A DNA stretch of 43,303 bases from Flavobacteriales bacterium UBA7325. GTDB taxonomy: Bacteria > Bacteroidota > Bacteroidia > Flavobacteriales_D > Crocinitomicaceae. Positions 9,167 through 17,390 of the stretch are shown piece after piece (position 1 is the first letter of the stretch; every line of letters starts with the position of its first letter). Where the stretch lies: positions 653 to 43,955 of the forward strand of contig DKPV01000004.1 of assembly GCA_002471375.1 (NCBI GenBank), read 5' to 3'. The position numbers and the translations under genes are program-made. Below the pieces are notes generated by a model, which was not told where the DNA came from, did not search any database, and saw nothing but the letters and a program-made list of their open reading frames with translations.

Positions 9167-9503
9167 CACATTCAATATGAAAAGAGCAATAACACGCTCA
9201 GAATGATAATCGATTATATCGCAACGCAGTAAGTAGCGAACCAACATATAACTGAAAAAGAAATTCGTTACCTTGAACAAAACATGGGGCATGTTGATTT
9301 GATAAAGCGTAAAAGAGTTATGCACAGTACATTATGTATCTTTCGCCAGTCAAAGCTTTAAGAAATGCCAAAAATTGCCTGATTCCTCTGATTTTATTGG
9401 TTTGAACCAAAATAAAATCGATTTTTGTGAGTTCTTCTAGCAGAAGAAACGAATCAGTTTAACAAAAATGCGGATACATTAGTGTCCGAAACGATACTAC
9501 AGA
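9167..9503. other. 337-base intergenic region with a palindrome but no convincing gene
   Basis: No open frame here resembles a known protein. A stretch of about 9240-9360 has a 40-codon plus-strand frame (ITEKEIRYLEQNMGHVDLI is part of it) that could be a relic, but it has no start and no recognised homology. The right part holds the palindrome and probable promoter of the porW/sprE gene. Confidence 0.4.
9397..9427 (+). promoter_or_regulatory. palindrome overlapping the probable porW/sprE promoter
   Basis: A perfect 14-base palindrome TTGGTT-TG-AACCAA (9397-9410) begins at a TTG that lies 20 bases before GATTTTTG (9420-9427), one mismatch from TAnnTTTG. An operator over the -33 element is a reasonable reading, but the binding protein is unknown. 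Confidence 0.35.
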
Positions 9504-12122
9504 ATGAAAAGAATATTCAAAATTAGTGGACTAGCTCTTGCTGTAATAGCGCTTACAGTGGCATGTTCTACTGAAAAGAATACCGCAATAAACCGTAGTT
9601 TTCATAGCTTGAATGCACATTACAATGGCTACTTCAATGCTGTTGAGTTGTTAGATCAATCCATAGGAACATATAGAAACTCACGACAGGAAGATTACTA
9701 TAAGTTGCTACCACTAGACCCAGTTCCAAATGAGGCAGAAGTCAGCGGTATGTATCCCGCAATTGATACTGCGATAGCTAAATGTAAGAAGGTTATCCGG
9801 GATCATTCAATGCCAGGAAATGACAAGCCAGCGAAGAAGAAGGATGAGCACAATAAATGGATTGATGAAAACTGGACGACGATAGGTCGAGCATCTTATT
9901 ATCGTAGAGATTACGAAGGAGCGATGAAGAGCTTCATGTATGTCAGAAAATTCTATAGCAATGACCCTTCATTGTATGTTGGTGAGTTGTGGATGGCGAA
10001 AACAAACATTTCTACCGGAGATTTGACCGAGGCAAAATTCAACCTGGACAATCTTGATAAAGCGATCGAGGAAGAGGAAAGCGCTAAAGGAGAAAAGAAG
10101 AAGGGAAGCAAGAAAGATCAAGTCGCTAAATTCCCTAAGAAAATCAAGTTTGAACTTGAAAAAACAAAAGCTCAGTTAGCATTGCTCAATGGTAAAAAAC
10201 AGGATGCCATTCACTTCCTTGAAGAGTCTCTGAAACACGCTAAGATTACAGAAGATGAGGAAAAGGCACGTGTGCACTTTATTCTTGGACAACTCTACGA
10301 GGAACAAGGTAATAATGGTTCTGCTATTTCACACTACATGAAAGTTATTAAAGGCAACGCACCTTACGTGATGCGATTTAATGCCCGTCTTAAGAAGACA
10401 TTTTTAGGACAAGGTGATGGTGTCAAGAAAGAGCTCTTTAAGATGCTGAAAGATGCAAAGAACGCTGAGTACAAAGATCAAATATATTATGCGCTCGGTG
10501 ACATGGAGTTACGAGATGGTAACGAAGAACTTGGAATTGATTATCTAAGTTCATGTGCCTTTTATTCAGTAAATAACACACGCCAGAAAGGGATGGCATA
10601 CGAGCGTCTAGCAGACATGAGTTTTGATAAGCGCGAATATGTTCAAGCTCAAAAGTACTATGATTCATGCGCTCTGGTTATTGAAGATAATTATCCGAAC
10701 GCAGAGGGGATTCGCAACAAAGCTTTGAAACTTGCTGACCTTGTTGTAGCAGTTGAGACTGCAGAATACGAAGATAGTGTTCAACAAATTGCTTTGATGG
10801 ATGAGAACGTGAGAGAAGCTTTCTTGGAAGATCTCATCAAAAAAATTGAAGCGGAGGAGAAAGCAAAAAAAGAGCGTGATGCCATTCGTTTGAGAGAACT
10901 TCAACAGAATGAAAACTTATTCGTTCAAAATGGTAATGGCGGCAAATGGTATTGGAACAATGCCAAGACTCGTGCTCAAGGATACGATGAATTTAAACGT
11001 TTATGGGGTGCTAGAGAAAACGAGGATAATTGGAGGAGGTCTGATAAAGCTGCTGTAATCGCAATTGAAGAACTCGGAGATGGCGAACAAGATTCAACCA
11101 TAGTTGAGCAAGGTGATTCGTTAACTGTTGAATCCCTCATGGCAGACCTGCCGCTTACTGATTCGGCGATGAATGCTTCAAACGTAAGACTGTTAGAAGC
11201 ATATTACAACGCGGGATATATTTACAGCACTCAATTGAACGAGCCGGCATTTGCTGAAACACAGTTTATGAAAGTGTTGGACCGTAAAGTTGAAGATCCT
11301 CACAATTTACTTTCTGCGTATGAGATGTTCTTGATTTATAAAGATAAGGACCCTGTGAAAGCAAATGTGCACAGGGAGTATATCTATAACAACTATCCAA
11401 ATAGCGATTACGCAAATTATTTGAGAGATCCTGACTATTTCATTAAGAAGAAAGAAAGAGATGCCTTAGCTGAAGAAGCTTATGTTAAAGTATTAGAGCG
11501 CTATAATAAGAAGTTATACTCACCGGTTATCGCGAAGGCGAACATTGTCATTGTAGATGAGAAGGATAATGCATATCGATCAAAGTATATGCTCTTGAAG
11601 GCAATGTGTCTGGGGCAACGAGTGAACCAGAAAGACACTCTGATTCCTGTCCTAGAAATGTTAATCGCTGAATATCCGGATACGCCCGAGGCAGCCAGAG
11701 GGCAGGAGATGTTAAACATTATCAAGAATGGTTATTCCGAAAACATTGTAACCGACTTCAGTAGTAAGTCTCCTTACAAATATGAAGAGCGAAAGAAATT
11801 AACCGTGATAATTTTCCCAGATGAAAAAATTAGTTCTTCAGGAGCTAAGGGAAGAATTGTTGATTTCAACAGAGACTATTTTAGCCGAGACCGATTAAGA
11901 GTAGATTCTAAAGTCTTCCAAGAAGGAGCTATTATCCTTGTAAAGGATTTCAAAGATGAATCTGCAGCAGGGGATTATATTACGGCATATAAAAACACTA
12001 GAAAGTATCTTCTAGATCTTCAAAACGCGAAGATCGTGATGATTACTCTCGACAACCTTAAGGTACTTTTCCAATTGAATGATGTGAAAGAGTACGACAA
12101 GTTTTACGAAGAATACTATTAG
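9504..12122 (+). CDS. porW: PorW/SprE-type TPR lipoprotein of the type IX secretion system
   Basis: 872-residue outer-membrane lipoprotein of the PorW/SprE family. The family is required for T9SS protein export, and for gliding in Flavobacterium johnsoniae. The lipobox is TVAC with Cys21, followed by the characteristic CSTEKNT...RSFHSLNAHYNGYFNA start. Several TPR-like helical repeats follow (GRASYYRRDYEGAMKSFMYV; ARVHFILGQLYEEQGNNGSA; KGMAYERLADMSFDKREY). Length matches SprE (about 870). The final region (about 770-872) is a separate small alpha/beta domain. It heads a tight cluster: the bactofilin starts three bases after its stop. The mixed charged linkers (KKGSKKDQ) are ordinary for the family. 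Confidence 0.9.
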   Translation: MKRIFKISGLALAVIALTVACSTEKNTAINRSFHSLNAHYNGYFNAVELLDQSIGTYRNSRQEDYYKLLPLDPVPNEAEVSGMYPAIDTAIAKCKKVIRDHSMPGNDKPAKKKDEHNKWIDENWTTIGRASYYRRDYEGAMKSFMYVRKFYSNDPSLYVGELWMAKTNISTGDLTEAKFNLDNLDKAIEEEESAKGEKKKGSKKDQVAKFPKKIKFELEKTKAQLALLNGKKQDAIHFLEESLKHAKITEDEEKARVHFILGQLYEEQGNNGSAISHYMKVIKGNAPYVMRFNARLKKTFLGQGDGVKKELFKMLKDAKNAEYKDQIYYALGDMELRDGNEELGIDYLSSCAFYSVNNTRQKGMAYERLADMSFDKREYVQAQKYYDSCALVIEDNYPNAEGIRNKALKLADLVVAVETAEYEDSVQQIALMDENVREAFLEDLIKKIEAEEKAKKERDAIRLRELQQNENLFVQNGNGGKWYWNNAKTRAQGYDEFKRLWGARENEDNWRRSDKAAVIAIEELGDGEQDSTIVEQGDSLTVESLMADLPLTDSAMNASNVRLLEAYYNAGYIYSTQLNEPAFAETQFMKVLDRKVEDPHNLLSAYEMFLIYKDKDPVKANVHREYIYNNYPNSDYANYLRDPDYFIKKKERDALAEEAYVKVLERYNKKLYSPVIAKANIVIVDEKDNAYRSKYMLLKAMCLGQRVNQKDTLIPVLEMLIAEYPDTPEAARGQEMLNIIKNGYSENIVTDFSSKSPYKYEERKKLTVIIFPDEKISSSGAKGRIVDFNRDYFSRDRLRVDSKVFQEGAIILVKDFKDESAAGDYITAYKNTRKYLLDLQNAKIVMITLDNLKVLFQLNDVKEYDKFYEEYY

Positions 12123-12124
12123 TT

Positions 12125-12535
12125 ATGAAGAAAAAGATAGGATTAGCAGCAGATGGACCTGACAGATTAAATGTCATTGTCGAGGGATCTAAAATAACTG
12201 GAGATTTTAGCGCGCAATCAAATGTTCGCATCGATGGAGAAATTCAGGGTAACGTAACATCATCTTCAAAAGTGGTGATCGGTCAAACTGGATTGATTCA
12301 CGGGAATTTGATTTGTGAAGAAGCGGACATAGAAGGGAAGATTGAAGGGTCACTAAAAATAGAAAGCTTATTGACACTTCGCTCGAGAGCGTCAGTCAAT
12401 GGTGAGATATCGACTTCTAAGATTCAAATTGAGGAAGGAGCTCAATTCTCAGGAGAGTGTAAAATGAACAATTTCTCTTCTCCAAAATCTGTAGCTACCA
12501 ATGTGGCGGCTACAGAAGAAAACGTAATCTATTAA
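12125..12535 (+). CDS. bactofilin (polymer-forming cytoskeletal protein)
   Basis: 136-residue bactofilin, a beta-helical protein that self-assembles into filaments at the inner membrane and helps position envelope machinery. The DUF583 core is visible as repeated short beta rungs (VEGSKITGDFSAQSNVRIDG; EIQGNVTSSSKVVIGQTGLI; HGNLICEEADIEGKIEGSLK). It has a short N-terminal tail and a disordered C-terminus. It starts three bases after the porW stop and is followed by atpZ, so it sits between a secretion gene and the ATP synthase operon. Direct function in secretion is an inference. Confidence 0.9.
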   Translation: MKKKIGLAADGPDRLNVIVEGSKITGDFSAQSNVRIDGEIQGNVTSSSKVVIGQTGLIHGNLICEEADIEGKIEGSLKIESLLTLRSRASVNGEISTSKIQIEEGAQFSGECKMNNFSSPKSVATNVAATEENVIY

Positions 12536-12547
12536 GCCTAATTCTCA

Positions 12548-12799
12548 TTGAAGGATAAACGCGATCCAGCTAAGAAATCTACAGTTTCTCGATATGCTCG
12601 ATTTTCTGGGATTGCTTTTCAGATGGGTGCTACGATTTTCTTAGGGGCCTACCTCGGAAGATATCTTGATGACAAATACCCGAGTAACAAGAAGTGGTTT
12701 ACGATTGGATTGACAATATTCGCAGTAGCAGTATCACTTTACAATATTGTTAGACAACTCAACAAGATTAATGCAGAAGACGACATTAAAAGTAGCTAG
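12548..12799 (+). CDS. atpZ: AtpZ/AtpI-like ATP synthase accessory protein
   Basis: 83-residue membrane protein with two predicted spans (about 24-40 and 50-66), typical of the AtpZ/AtpI accessory subunits found ahead of F-type ATP synthase genes. The glycine-rich first span (FQMGATIFLGAYLGRYLDDKY) is the family hallmark. The TTG at 12548 is the only in-frame start that keeps the conserved length. Twelve bases separate it from bactofilin, and its 3' end overlaps the next gene by 29 bases. The family is thought to help c-ring assembly or Mg2+/Ca2+ handling, but this is not settled. Confidence 0.82.
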   Translation: MKDKRDPAKKSTVSRYARFSGIAFQMGATIFLGAYLGRYLDDKYPSNKKWFTIGLTIFAVAVSLYNIVRQLNKINAEDDIKSS

Positions 12800-13178
12800 T
12801 CAGTTTGCCCTAATACTTTTAGGGTTATTGATTGCCTCCTTTGCATTACAGCTATCTATATATAGTGCACAAGACTATCCATTGCTAAGTGGATATATTA
12901 TTCCTTCCTATGCATTCAATTGCAGTTATGCGCTGATGACTTTCATAATATTACTGATCGCACATAAAAAAAAGTCAAATCAAATTGGGTTTTTATACAT
13001 GGGGATGAGCCTATTGAAATTGATCATTTTTATGGTGGGATTTAAACGATTGTTCATGCAAGATGGTGATATGGATAATTTTGAGACGCTTGGATTTCTC
13101 ATACCATATATATTATGTCTCTTCTCGGAAACGATTTATTTAGTGCGACTTCTAAAGGTTAATCAGGAGAAAAAATAA
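12771..13178 (+). CDS. small membrane protein of the Bacteroidota atp operon (DUF6168-like)
   Basis: 135 residues from the ATG at 12771 (MQKTTLKVASQFALILLG). It has four likely membrane spans, and the spacing resembles the I-subunit-like proteins found between atpZ and atpB in many flavobacteria; I believe the family is called DUF6168, from memory. It overlaps the end of atpZ by 29 bases, indicating translational coupling. A longer frame from an upstream TTG exists, but the start would lie deeper in atpZ. The role is unknown; by position it may take the place of AtpI. Confidence 0.72.
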   Translation: MQKTTLKVASQFALILLGLLIASFALQLSIYSAQDYPLLSGYIIPSYAFNCSYALMTFIILLIAHKKKSNQIGFLYMGMSLLKLIIFMVGFKRLFMQDGDMDNFETLGFLIPYILCLFSETIYLVRLLKVNQEKK

Positions 13179-13204
13179 AAAGGAAGAAATAAATGCACGA
13201 TTCG

Positions 13205-13236
13205 TTGCATCGGTCTAAGTTTTATACGTATTTTTG
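13205..13236 (+). promoter_or_regulatory. internal promoter ahead of atpB
   Basis: TTG (13205-13207), 21 bases, then TATTTTTG (13229-13236), with the atpB ATG 32 bases further on. It would let the six structural atp genes be transcribed without porW and the accessory genes. Confidence 0.5.
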
Positions 13237-13268
13237 CCCCGATTTTAGACGACTAGATAGTTGGTGAT

Positions 13269-14387
13269 ATGTATAGATTATTAAGATTCATTCTTGTTGT
13301 TGCACTGTTAAGCCCAGTGGTAACATCTTCCGTTTTCGCAAATGCAGAAGCACATCATGGCGCGCCTGACAAGGAGCTTACTCCAGAGGAGCTAAGAGAT
13401 GAAAACAATGCGTTCGTAAAACACCACACTAACGATTCACATGATTTTGGAATTGTTTCAAATGAAGAAACAGGAACTCATGTAGGATTTCCATTACCAG
13501 TTATTCTGTGGGACGGGAGTTTACACGTTTTCATGTCATCCGCTTTTGAGCATGGTGAAAAAGTTGTCGAATCAAAAGGAAACTACTACAAGTTAGATAC
13601 ACACGACGGGAAAATCTATAAAACGGATGAGCACGGTGTGGTAATGACTGAAACTACGATCGATAAGAAGACGAAAGAAGAAACAGTACACCAGCTGAAG
13701 CCATTAGATTTCTCAATCACAAAGAATGTATTCGTTACGATCTTCATGTGTATTCTAATGTTTTTCCTGTTCAAGGGGATCGCAAAATCATACAAAACTG
13801 GTTTAGCACCGACTGGAGCGGCTAAGTTTTTCGAACCAATCATTCTTTTTATACGTGATGAAATCGCTATTCCAAATATTGGAGAAAAGGCGCATAAGAA
13901 ATACATGGTTTACCTGTTGACGGTATTTTTCTTCATCTGGTTCTTGAACTTGATAGGAATGACACCGCTAGGGATTAACGTGACTGGAAATATCGCGGTG
14001 ACTTTTGTACTTGCAATCTTCACATTCTTGATTACTCAGTTTACAGGAAAGAAGGATTACTGGATGCATATTTTCTGGATGCCAGGTGTGCCAGTACCAA
14101 TGAAGATTATTTTAATTCCAATTGAGTTAATTGGATTAGTTGTAAAACCATTCGCCTTGATGATTCGTTTGTATGCGAACATGTTGGCTGGACATATTGT
14201 CCTCGGAGCGTTAATCGCTGCGGTATATTTCTTTGATGCATATTTAGCAAAGACAGCTTTCTTAGGATTGACGTTCTTTATGAATATCATTGAATTGTTA
14301 GTTGCGGCCTTACAGGCTTATATTTTCACAATGCTTACTGCATTGTATTTCGGCTCAGCGGCTGCAGTACATGAAGAGGCACATTAA
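13269..14387 (+). CDS. atpB: ATP synthase F0 subunit a
   Basis: 372-residue subunit a, which forms the proton half-channels next to the c-ring. The catalytic membrane part is in the C-terminal 230 residues. It includes the conserved arginine segment (KPFALMIRLYANMLAGHIVL) and the final helices (LLVAALQAYIFTMLTALYFG). The first 130 residues are an added N-terminal domain: a signal-peptide-like helix ending in FANAEA, then a soluble His-rich and charged segment (HHGAPDKELTPEEL onward). That N-terminal extension is common in Bacteroidota AtpB. It leads the structural atp genes and has its own promoter. Confidence 0.96.
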   Translation: MYRLLRFILVVALLSPVVTSSVFANAEAHHGAPDKELTPEELRDENNAFVKHHTNDSHDFGIVSNEETGTHVGFPLPVILWDGSLHVFMSSAFEHGEKVVESKGNYYKLDTHDGKIYKTDEHGVVMTETTIDKKTKEETVHQLKPLDFSITKNVFVTIFMCILMFFLFKGIAKSYKTGLAPTGAAKFFEPIILFIRDEIAIPNIGEKAHKKYMVYLLTVFFFIWFLNLIGMTPLGINVTGNIAVTFVLAIFTFLITQFTGKKDYWMHIFWMPGVPVPMKIILIPIELIGLVVKPFALMIRLYANMLAGHIVLGALIAAVYFFDAYLAKTAFLGLTFFMNIIELLVAALQAYIFTMLTALYFGSAAAVHEEAH

Positions 14388-14421
14388 TTAAGTAAATTTT
14401 AACCCTTAAATAAATACGAAG

Positions 14422-14610
14422 ATGGATGTACAGATGATCGGAGCGGGTTTAATTGTAATCGGAGTAGGAATCGGTATTGGACGTATCGGTGGATCTGCGA
14501 TGGAAGCAATTGCTCGTCAACCAGAAGCTACAAACAAAATTCAAACAGCAATGCTTATTGCAGCAGCGCTTATTGAAGGTATTGGATTCGCGGCACTATT
14601 CGCAGCGTAA
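14422..14610 (+). CDS. atpE: ATP synthase F0 subunit c
   Basis: 62-residue proteolipid forming the rotating c-ring. It is two transmembrane helices joined by the polar loop ARQPEA. The proton-binding carboxylate is Glu52 in AALIEGIGF. The Gly after the Glu, instead of Ser/Thr, argues for proton rather than sodium coupling. The first helix has the glycine-rich packing stripe (IGVGIGIGRIGG). It is separated from atpF by a 79-base gap holding a stable hairpin, while most other gaps in the operon are shorter. Confidence 0.96.
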   Translation: MDVQMIGAGLIVIGVGIGIGRIGGSAMEAIARQPEATNKIQTAMLIAAALIEGIGFAALFAA

Positions 14611-14622
14611 GCCAAACAATTT

Positions 14623-14663
14623 TCTCAGGGCTGCAACGGTTGGTTGCAGCCATGAGATTTTTT
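14623..14663 (+). terminator. terminator-like hairpin between atpE and atpF (possible attenuator)
   Basis: TCTCA (14623-14627) and GGCTGCAAC (14629-14637) pair with GTTGCAGCC (14643-14651) and TGAGA (14653-14657). That is a 14-bp stem with one G-A mismatch and a 5-base loop, followed by six T. It has the form of an intrinsic terminator but lies inside the operon, so it probably acts as a partial terminator or 3' stabiliser of atpBE mRNA. Confidence 0.75.
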
Positions 14664-14689
14664 AAAAGGGAACAAAACAGAATTAGAAG

Positions 14690-15190
14690 ATGGAGAATTT
14701 ATTAGATCAATTTTCAATAGGATTAGCATTTTGGCAGACAATACTCTTTTTAGGGTTGTTGTTGCTTCTTAGAAAGTATGCTTGGAAGCCGATTTTGAAT
14801 TCGGTAAATGAGCGTGAGTCTAAGATTTCTGAGTCACTTGAGTTAGCTGAAAAGACTCGTGCTGAAATGGAAACAATGAAAGCGCAAAACGAGAACTTGT
14901 TGAAAGAAGCAAGAGCTGAGCGTGATGCATTGATCAAAGACGCTAAAGAGACTGTTAACACAATGATTGAAGACGCTAAGGGAAAGGCGCGTGAAGAAGC
15001 TGATAAAGTTCAGGTATCTGCACGTGAGGCTTTCGCTGCTGAGAAATCTGCTGCTATTGCAGAATTAAAAACTCAAGTTGCCTCAATCTCAATCGAAATT
15101 GCTGAGAAGGTAGTTCGAGGTGAGTTAGGATCTCAAGAAAAGCAAACTTCGCTAGCGAATAAGTTAGTGGAAGATATTAACATGAATTAA
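14690..15190 (+). CDS. atpF: ATP synthase F0 subunit b
   Basis: 166-residue peripheral stalk subunit. It has one N-terminal membrane helix (IGLAFWQTILFLGLLLLLRK), then a long charged coiled coil that reaches up to subunit delta (ESLELAEKTRAEMETMKAQN through VQVSAREAFAAEKSAAIAEL). Length is normal for the bacterial b subunit. It is spaced seven bases from atpH. The ATG at 14690 follows the hairpin and an AAAAGGGAAC stretch, one of the few purine-rich, SD-like leaders here. Confidence 0.95.
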   Translation: MENLLDQFSIGLAFWQTILFLGLLLLLRKYAWKPILNSVNERESKISESLELAEKTRAEMETMKAQNENLLKEARAERDALIKDAKETVNTMIEDAKGKAREEADKVQVSAREAFAAEKSAAIAELKTQVASISIEIAEKVVRGELGSQEKQTSLANKLVEDINMN

Positions 15191-15197
15191 TTCAGAA

Positions 15198-15731
15198 ATG
15201 AAGAATTCTAAAGTAGCAACACGATACGCTAGAGCGCTTATGGATCTCGCCATGGAACAGAAGAATATTGATTCTGTTTTGGGAGATATGAATATGCTTG
15301 CGGCAACTTGCACTGAGTCTCATGATTTCAGACTCTTGCTGGATAGCCCAATCGTGAAAGCAGAAAAGAAAATTGCAATTTTCGAGCAAGTGTTTGAACA
15401 ATTCGAAAAGTTAACAATGTCTTTTACGGCATTGATCATTAAAAATGGTCGTGAATCTGATCTTCCTGCAATTGCTGAGGCATTTCAGAGTCAGGTAAAA
15501 GAAGAAAGAGGAATCGTTCCGATTACTTTAACTTCTGCAACGGCTTTGGATAGTGCAACAAAAGATGCGATCATCAAAAAGGTTCAGGCTGGAGTAGATG
15601 GTCAATTAGAAGTTTCAGAACAAATAGATGAATCACTTATTGGTGGTTTTATGGTTCAAATGGGCGACATGAGAGTGGACGCTTCTGTTTCGAGCCAATT
15701 GAATAATTTAAAACAACGTTTAACACGATAA
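15198..15731 (+). CDS. atpH: ATP synthase F1 subunit delta
   Basis: 177-residue delta subunit that ties the peripheral stalk to the top of the F1 hexamer. The N-terminal helical bundle begins VATRYARALMDLAMEQ, the family signature. The C-terminal conserved block is IDESLIGGFMVQMGDMRVDASVSSQLNNL. The length is typical. Order atpF-atpH-atpA is the standard one. Confidence 0.95.
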   Translation: MKNSKVATRYARALMDLAMEQKNIDSVLGDMNMLAATCTESHDFRLLLDSPIVKAEKKIAIFEQVFEQFEKLTMSFTALIIKNGRESDLPAIAEAFQSQVKEERGIVPITLTSATALDSATKDAIIKKVQAGVDGQLEVSEQIDESLIGGFMVQMGDMRVDASVSSQLNNLKQRLTR

Positions 15732-15783
15732 TTTTGAATGTTCGCTGAACTCGTTGATGTGAGCATGGTTAAAACAACACAAA

Positions 15784-17358
15784 ATGGCAGATGTAAAACC
15801 AGCAGAAGTTTCTGCAATACTTAGAGAGCAATTATCAGGATTCCGTTCGGAAGCAGAATTGCAAGAGATTGGTACCGTACTCCAAATTGGAGATGGTATT
15901 TGTCGTGTATATGGATTGCAAGGAGTTCAATACGGTGAATTAATTGAGTTCGATGGTGGATTGCAAGGAATTGCTTTGAACCTCGAGGAAGATAACGTAG
16001 GAGCAGTACTTCTAGGTCGATCGGATAAAGTAAAAGAAGGAGACACTGTGAAGCGTCTTGGGAAAATTGCTTCTATCCAGGTTGGTGAAGGACTTGTTGG
16101 ACGTGTAATTGATACGTTGGGTAACCCAATCGATGGTAAAGGACCAATTGAAGGGGAGTTATTCGAAATGCCAATTGAGCGTAAAGCACCAGGTGTAATT
16201 TACCGTCAACCGGTAAGTGAGCCGTTACAAACTGGGATTAAGGCGGTAGATGCCATGATTCCTGTTGGTCGTGGTCAACGTGAGTTGGTTATTGGTGACC
16301 GTCAGACAGGTAAAACAACTGTTTGTATCGATACGATCATCAACCAGAAAGAATTTTATGATGCAGGTGAGCCTGTGTTCTGTATTTATGTTGCTATTGG
16401 ACAAAAAGGTTCAACTGTTGCAGGGATTGTTAAGAAATTAGAAGATGCTGGAGCAATGGCTTATACAGTTGTTGTTGCATCTAATGCATCTGATCCTGCA
16501 CCAATGCAGTTCTACTCTCCGATGACGGGAGCAGCTGTAGGTGAATATTTCCGTGATACTGGTAGACCAGCACTTATTGTATTTGATGATTTGTCAAAAC
16601 AAGCCGTTGCTTACCGTGAGGTATCACTTCTTCTTCGTCGTCCTCCAGGTCGTGAGGCATACCCAGGAGATGTATTCTACCTTCACTCAAGATTATTGGA
16701 GCGTGCAGCGAAAGTTATTAATGATGACAAGATTGCAGCACAAATGAATGACCTTCCTGATTCTTTGAAAGGAAAAGTGAAAGGTGGTGGATCGTTAACT
16801 GCATTGCCAATTATCGAAACACAAGCAGGTGATGTTTCTGCATACATTCCAACAAACGTAATTTCGATTACGGATGGTCAGATCTTCTTGGAAGGTGATT
16901 TATTTAACGCAGGTATTCGTCCAGCGATTAACGTAGGTATCTCGGTATCACGTGTTGGGGGCTCGGCTCAAATTAAATCAATGAAGAAGGTAGCAGGTAC
17001 ATTGAAGCTGGATCAAGCACAGTACCGTGAGCTAGAAGCATTTGCTAAGTTCGGTTCTGATTTGGATGCAGCAACGAAATCTGTACTTGATAAAGGTGCT
17101 CGTAACGTCGAGATATTGAAACAAAAAGAAGGTGATCCATACCCAGTAGAGAAGCAAATTGCAATTATCTATGTAGGTACAAAAGGATTGATTCAAAATG
17201 TTCCAGTGAACAAAGTGAAAGAATTTGAAAATGAATACCTTGACTTCTTAGATGCAAAACATAGAGATGTATTGGATCAATTGAAGGCTGGTAAATATTC
17301 AGATGATTTGACAGATGTATTAGCGACAGCAGCAAAAGAAATTGCAGCCAAATACTAG
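15784..17358 (+). CDS. atpA: ATP synthase F1 subunit alpha
   Basis: 524-residue non-catalytic nucleotide-binding subunit of the F1 hexamer. The N-terminal beta-barrel is followed by the P-loop GDRQTGKT (residues 171-178), the Walker B-like ALIVFDDLSKQA, the PGREAYPGDVFYLHSRLLER block, and a helical C-terminal domain. The alpha signature PAINVGISVSRVGG is present. Length is slightly above the 500-515 norm, as usual in this phylum. Codon choice is strongly biased (CGT arginine), consistent with high expression. Confidence 0.98.
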   Translation: MADVKPAEVSAILREQLSGFRSEAELQEIGTVLQIGDGICRVYGLQGVQYGELIEFDGGLQGIALNLEEDNVGAVLLGRSDKVKEGDTVKRLGKIASIQVGEGLVGRVIDTLGNPIDGKGPIEGELFEMPIERKAPGVIYRQPVSEPLQTGIKAVDAMIPVGRGQRELVIGDRQTGKTTVCIDTIINQKEFYDAGEPVFCIYVAIGQKGSTVAGIVKKLEDAGAMAYTVVVASNASDPAPMQFYSPMTGAAVGEYFRDTGRPALIVFDDLSKQAVAYREVSLLLRRPPGREAYPGDVFYLHSRLLERAAKVINDDKIAAQMNDLPDSLKGKVKGGGSLTALPIIETQAGDVSAYIPTNVISITDGQIFLEGDLFNAGIRPAINVGISVSRVGGSAQIKSMKKVAGTLKLDQAQYRELEAFAKFGSDLDAATKSVLDKGARNVEILKQKEGDPYPVEKQIAIIYVGTKGLIQNVPVNKVKEFENEYLDFLDAKHRDVLDQLKAGKYSDDLTDVLATAAKEIAAKY

Positions 17359-17390
17359 TACTAAATTCAATCATTCATAATTAAAGAGAG

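Noticed and set aside
9177..9360. A possible small gene or integrase-like relic after yebC
   Set aside because: The ATG at 9177 gives only nine codons. The longer frame has no start, no recognised homology and an internal stop, so no function is claimed.
12747..12771. Earlier TTG start for the membrane protein after atpZ
   Set aside because: It would extend far into atpZ without an ATG or family support; ATG 12771 fits the hydrophobic N-terminus.
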